This document shows positions 7,301 to 7,878 of a stretch of DNA of 7,878 nucleotides, piece after piece. The stretch lies in the NCBI GenBank assembly GCA_963578625.1, contig CAUZEO010000256.1, forward strand, positions 1-7,878, written 5' to 3'. This DNA comes from CAUZEO01 sp963578625 (GTDB lineage Bacteria > Verrucomicrobiota > Kiritimatiellia > SLOV01). Position 1 is the stretch's first letter, and each line of letters begins with the position of its first letter. Below the pieces are notes generated by a model. That model ran no database searches. It was not told the DNA's origin and worked only from the letters and a program-made list of their open reading frames with translations. The position numbers and the translations under genes are program-made.

Positions 7301-7662
7301 ACTCCGGTGTCCCAGTACGCGAAAATCGCCTGTTGTCCACCGCCGCTGTTCGACCAGGCGAAGGCCGCCAGGGTGAAGGTGGTCCCCAGGCTGGTTGAGC
7401 TCGGGATGGTGATCGCGGCGGTGCTGCTCAGAAAATCGTACGCGTTCGAGCCGAATTTCACGGGGGTGTTGACGGTGCTCACTGTAGCTTCGAACGTCCC
7501 GTTCTGCGCGCCGTCGCTGAGAGCCATATCCTCCGCGGGCCCGTCACTGTCGTCGTTCGGGGATGTGCCCTCGCCGGTATAGCTGACCAGTACGTCCCCG
7601 GGAGACGGGGCCGCACCCAGTAACAAGAATGACACCGCAAGGATGATTGGCAATTTGTTCAT
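4318..7662 (-). CDS. Exported LamG / FG-GAP (VCBS) / ASPIC-UnbV / FN3 mosaic surface protein (1114 residues)
   Basis: Residues 1-22 form a signal peptide: MNK, a hydrophobic core, then GAAPSPGD. Residues about 24-235 look like a LamG/concanavalin jelly roll (HHFALTYDNGAVSLYLDGS at 162-180; WMDDILILDRVLTPDEI at 211-227). Seven FG-GAP/VCBS calcium loops follow, at 265, 303, 352, 402, 459, 520 and 581, each of the DxDxDGxxD type, for example GDYDNDGDLDLF at 521-532. They should build a beta-propeller. Residues 606-697 are an ASPIC/UnbV domain (NRAAIGAQVRIDLGGG, RQVEGGTGQ, HFGLG, SWPGG), the pairing seen in CRTAC1-like proteins. An FN3-like domain (about 705-798; SLDPNTTYYYI), a second jelly-roll-like domain (about 803-985) and a C-terminal module follow. 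That module has an Asp-rich calcium-type segment (992-1003), DWDLDGFIDLWEF (1020-1032) and a final FYR motif. The likely role is extracellular carbohydrate or matrix binding; no catalytic site was recognised. Its ATG overlaps the preceding TAA. Confidence 0.93.
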   Translation of the reverse strand: MNKLPIILAVSFLLLGAAPSPGDVLVSYTGEGTSPNDDSDGPAEDMALSDGAQNGTFEATVSTVNTPVKFGSNAYDFLSSTAAITIPSSTSLGTTFTLAAFAWSNSGGGQQAIFAYWDTGVPGASAEFLLDIDPQGSANAMRFIHDTTTISANANFATGGYHHFALTYDNGAVSLYLDGSVVGSGNVGAGSMNLGGDVTVGWSSNNKLAGWMDDILILDRVLTPDEISTHWTGGNSAILNPPADATFMIRTAQFAPGLNMGHVAWGDYNNDGYVDLHEENQLWQNNAGTHFTLVQAGYGRSIWGDYDNDGYLDLFAFPTRAPAKVMRNVSGTGFAVAYTPGLPMGDSFGASWVDHNNDGYLDVYVGGAFGDADAAVANQQASSFVKAWEYAGLYARGVTPCDFDRDGDVDIYVSNYWQVPNLLWLSDGTGGFVEQAAAYGVAGDPNEGVGYGHTIGSAWGDLDNDGNIDLFVGNFNHPDIGRKSEDSKFFRNQGPPNYHFADESATAGLAWQESFASPALGDYDNDGDLDLFLTTVLDIGSFGIENHAVLYRNDGGWNFTDVTTAEGLFGLSIHENYQAAWADIDNDGDLDLVTAGRIYINAGSANHWLKVRLEGDGATVNRAAIGAQVRIDLGGGTVLTRQVEGGTGQGNQNELTLHFGLGSRTAPVDFEVSWPGGTTTMVFGVAVDGLVEVTPEAGVEAGVDNGFGATDVTHNAAWLTGNLLSTPGPNTDVCVLWGPTNEGPTNTWPNQSCISVAGTGPFSIAVSSLDPNTTYYYICKATSAAVEAWSEAATSFVTDGILPFEEPFDTRTPGQLAGQYGWDAAPTGAAVVQASDTHDGGGRAVHLTTGTVWHEFSGPGRTDIVWTDLYAKLVPQPPTVPAGATNAAAIFCVGPESGHLIVYDGSNPIVLTNKPAVAPNTWSRYTVRCNYAEQTWDLWLNTTNMVSNLDFYSGARTEFRRLRLIQGESSSPASLDQIYIGSQRPAGILFIDDDGDGMDDDWEIFYFGSTTNSSGGSLEDWDLDGFIDLWEFRAGTIPIDPTSLLAISNTWTEGESGLVLTWYSVSNKQYAVTGGSNLVGSWSMVATNILATPPLNVETVTVETAPGFYRIELE
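5425..5452 (-). repeat. 15-bp tandem duplication in the FN3-like domain
   Basis: The 13-base unit GTTGGTCGGCCCC (plus-strand reading) occurs at 5425-5437 and again at 5440-5452, a 15-base period. It encodes GPTNEGPTN at residues 738-746. The in-frame period and near-identical copies point to a recent slippage duplication in a surface loop. Confidence 0.75.
5552..5575 (-). repeat. 12-bp perfect tandem duplication in the linker after the ASPIC domain
   Basis: TCCACCCCGGCC (plus-strand reading) occurs twice back to back, at 5552-5563 and 5564-5575. It encodes the EAGVEAGVD linker (residues 696-704) between the ASPIC/UnbV and FN3-like domains. It keeps the frame and changes only the spacing between domains. 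Confidence 0.8.
5884..6870 (-). repeat. DNA-level repeats encoding seven FG-GAP/VCBS calcium loops
   Basis: Seven motif-encoding stretches with similar DNA lie across this interval. The clearest copies are TATCCGTCGTTGTTGTAGTC (6845-6864, plus-strand reading), the related block at 6731-6750, and a third around 6584-6602. Each encodes a W/L-x-D-x-N/D-x-DGxxDL calcium-binding loop. The copies near the N-terminal side are more alike than the rest, suggesting later amplification there. Confidence 0.7.
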
Positions 7663-7664
7663 TA
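7660..7664 (-). promoter_or_regulatory. Overlapping stop and start (TAATG)
   Basis: The TAA ending the right-edge gene (7662-7664) shares its last base with the ATG of the mosaic protein gene (7660-7662). GGAG lies only two bases before the start and GGTGG about seven bases before it, so a ribosome finishing the upstream gene probably restarts here. This ties the two genes into one transcript. Confidence 0.7.
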
Positions 7665-7878
7665 CTCCACCACCACGATGGTGCCCGCATACACAATGCG
7701 GAGGGTGATCCTGCCGTCGTCGTCCTGATCGAGAATCGTATCGAAGGGACCGTTGACGGTGATGTTCCCGGGGGCAAACGAACCGCTCTTGGATCCGTAC
7801 TCCACCAGCACCAGTTCCTGGGAGGCGCCGGCGCTGCCGTAGCCCGTTAAATCCACGTCCAGTTTGGCCGTGGCGTCG
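7662..7878 (-). CDS. C-terminal fragment of a predicted secreted beta-rich protein (5' end outside window)
   Basis: The frame is open from the right edge to a TAA at 7662-7664, giving 72 visible residues. They alternate short hydrophobic strands with Gly/Ser/Asp turns: DVDLTGYG, ELVLVEYGSKSGSF, a DQDDDGRITLRIVY segment and a final TIVVVE. This style is typical of the C-terminal end of large secreted beta-helical or autotransporter-associated repeat proteins in Verrucomicrobia-like bacteria. No domain can be named from this fragment. A GTG at 7856 could be read as a start, but the frame stays open beyond it and no ribosome site precedes it, so I treat the gene as continuing upstream. It overlaps the next gene by one base and is probably co-transcribed with it. 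Confidence 0.7.
   Translation of the reverse strand, partial: DATAKLDVDLTGYGSAGASQELVLVEYGSKSGSFAPGNITVNGPFDTILDQDDDGRITLRIVYAGTIVVVE

Noticed and set aside
1..7878. CRISPR array, tRNA, insertion sequence or phage genes
   Set aside because: No spaced direct repeats, cloverleaf-like segments, transposase motifs or terminal inverted repeats were seen. The only repeats are protein-coding loops and two short tandem duplications.

Overview
The window looks like part of a GC-rich bacterial chromosome, most plausibly from the Planctomycetes-Verrucomicrobia-Chlamydiae superphylum and perhaps a Kiritimatiellae, Lentisphaerae or Verrucomicrobia relative. The clues are protein architectures common there: a secreted LamG plus FG-GAP/ASPIC protein, a C-terminal Asp-rich (DDDGDGMDDDWE) module ending in an FYR motif, and a GH43-like propeller enzyme without a signal peptide. 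No rRNA or other taxonomic marker is present, so this assignment is inference.

Every supported gene is on the minus strand, so the genes read from right to left. The right edge (7662-7878) holds the last 72 residues of a protein whose start lies outside the window. Its TAA stop overlaps the ATG of a 1114-residue exported mosaic protein (4318-7662): signal peptide, LamG-like domain, seven FG-GAP/VCBS calcium-loop repeats, ASPIC/UnbV domain, FN3-like domain, second jelly-roll-like domain and Asp-rich C-terminal module. Two divergent paralogues of about 390-400 residues follow (3117-4289 and 1917-3116). They look like all-helical six-hairpin-glycosidase-type proteins, and the TAG of the first directly abuts the ATG of the second. 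After a 94-base gap with a perfect 7-bp hairpin comes a gene that runs off the left edge (1822 to 1). It encodes at least 607 residues that look like a BNR-type beta-propeller fused to a GH43/GH32-like five-bladed propeller.

The same direction, the tiny or overlapping junctions and the carbohydrate-related folds suggest one operon for binding and degrading a glycan. The large mosaic protein would be exported and could act as an adhesin or glycan binder. The three predicted enzymes have no recognisable signal peptide and may act inside the cell on imported oligosaccharides. No substrate can be named from sequence alone. No promoter, tRNA, CRISPR array, insertion sequence or convincing terminator was found. 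The long plus-strand open frames are antisense shadows.
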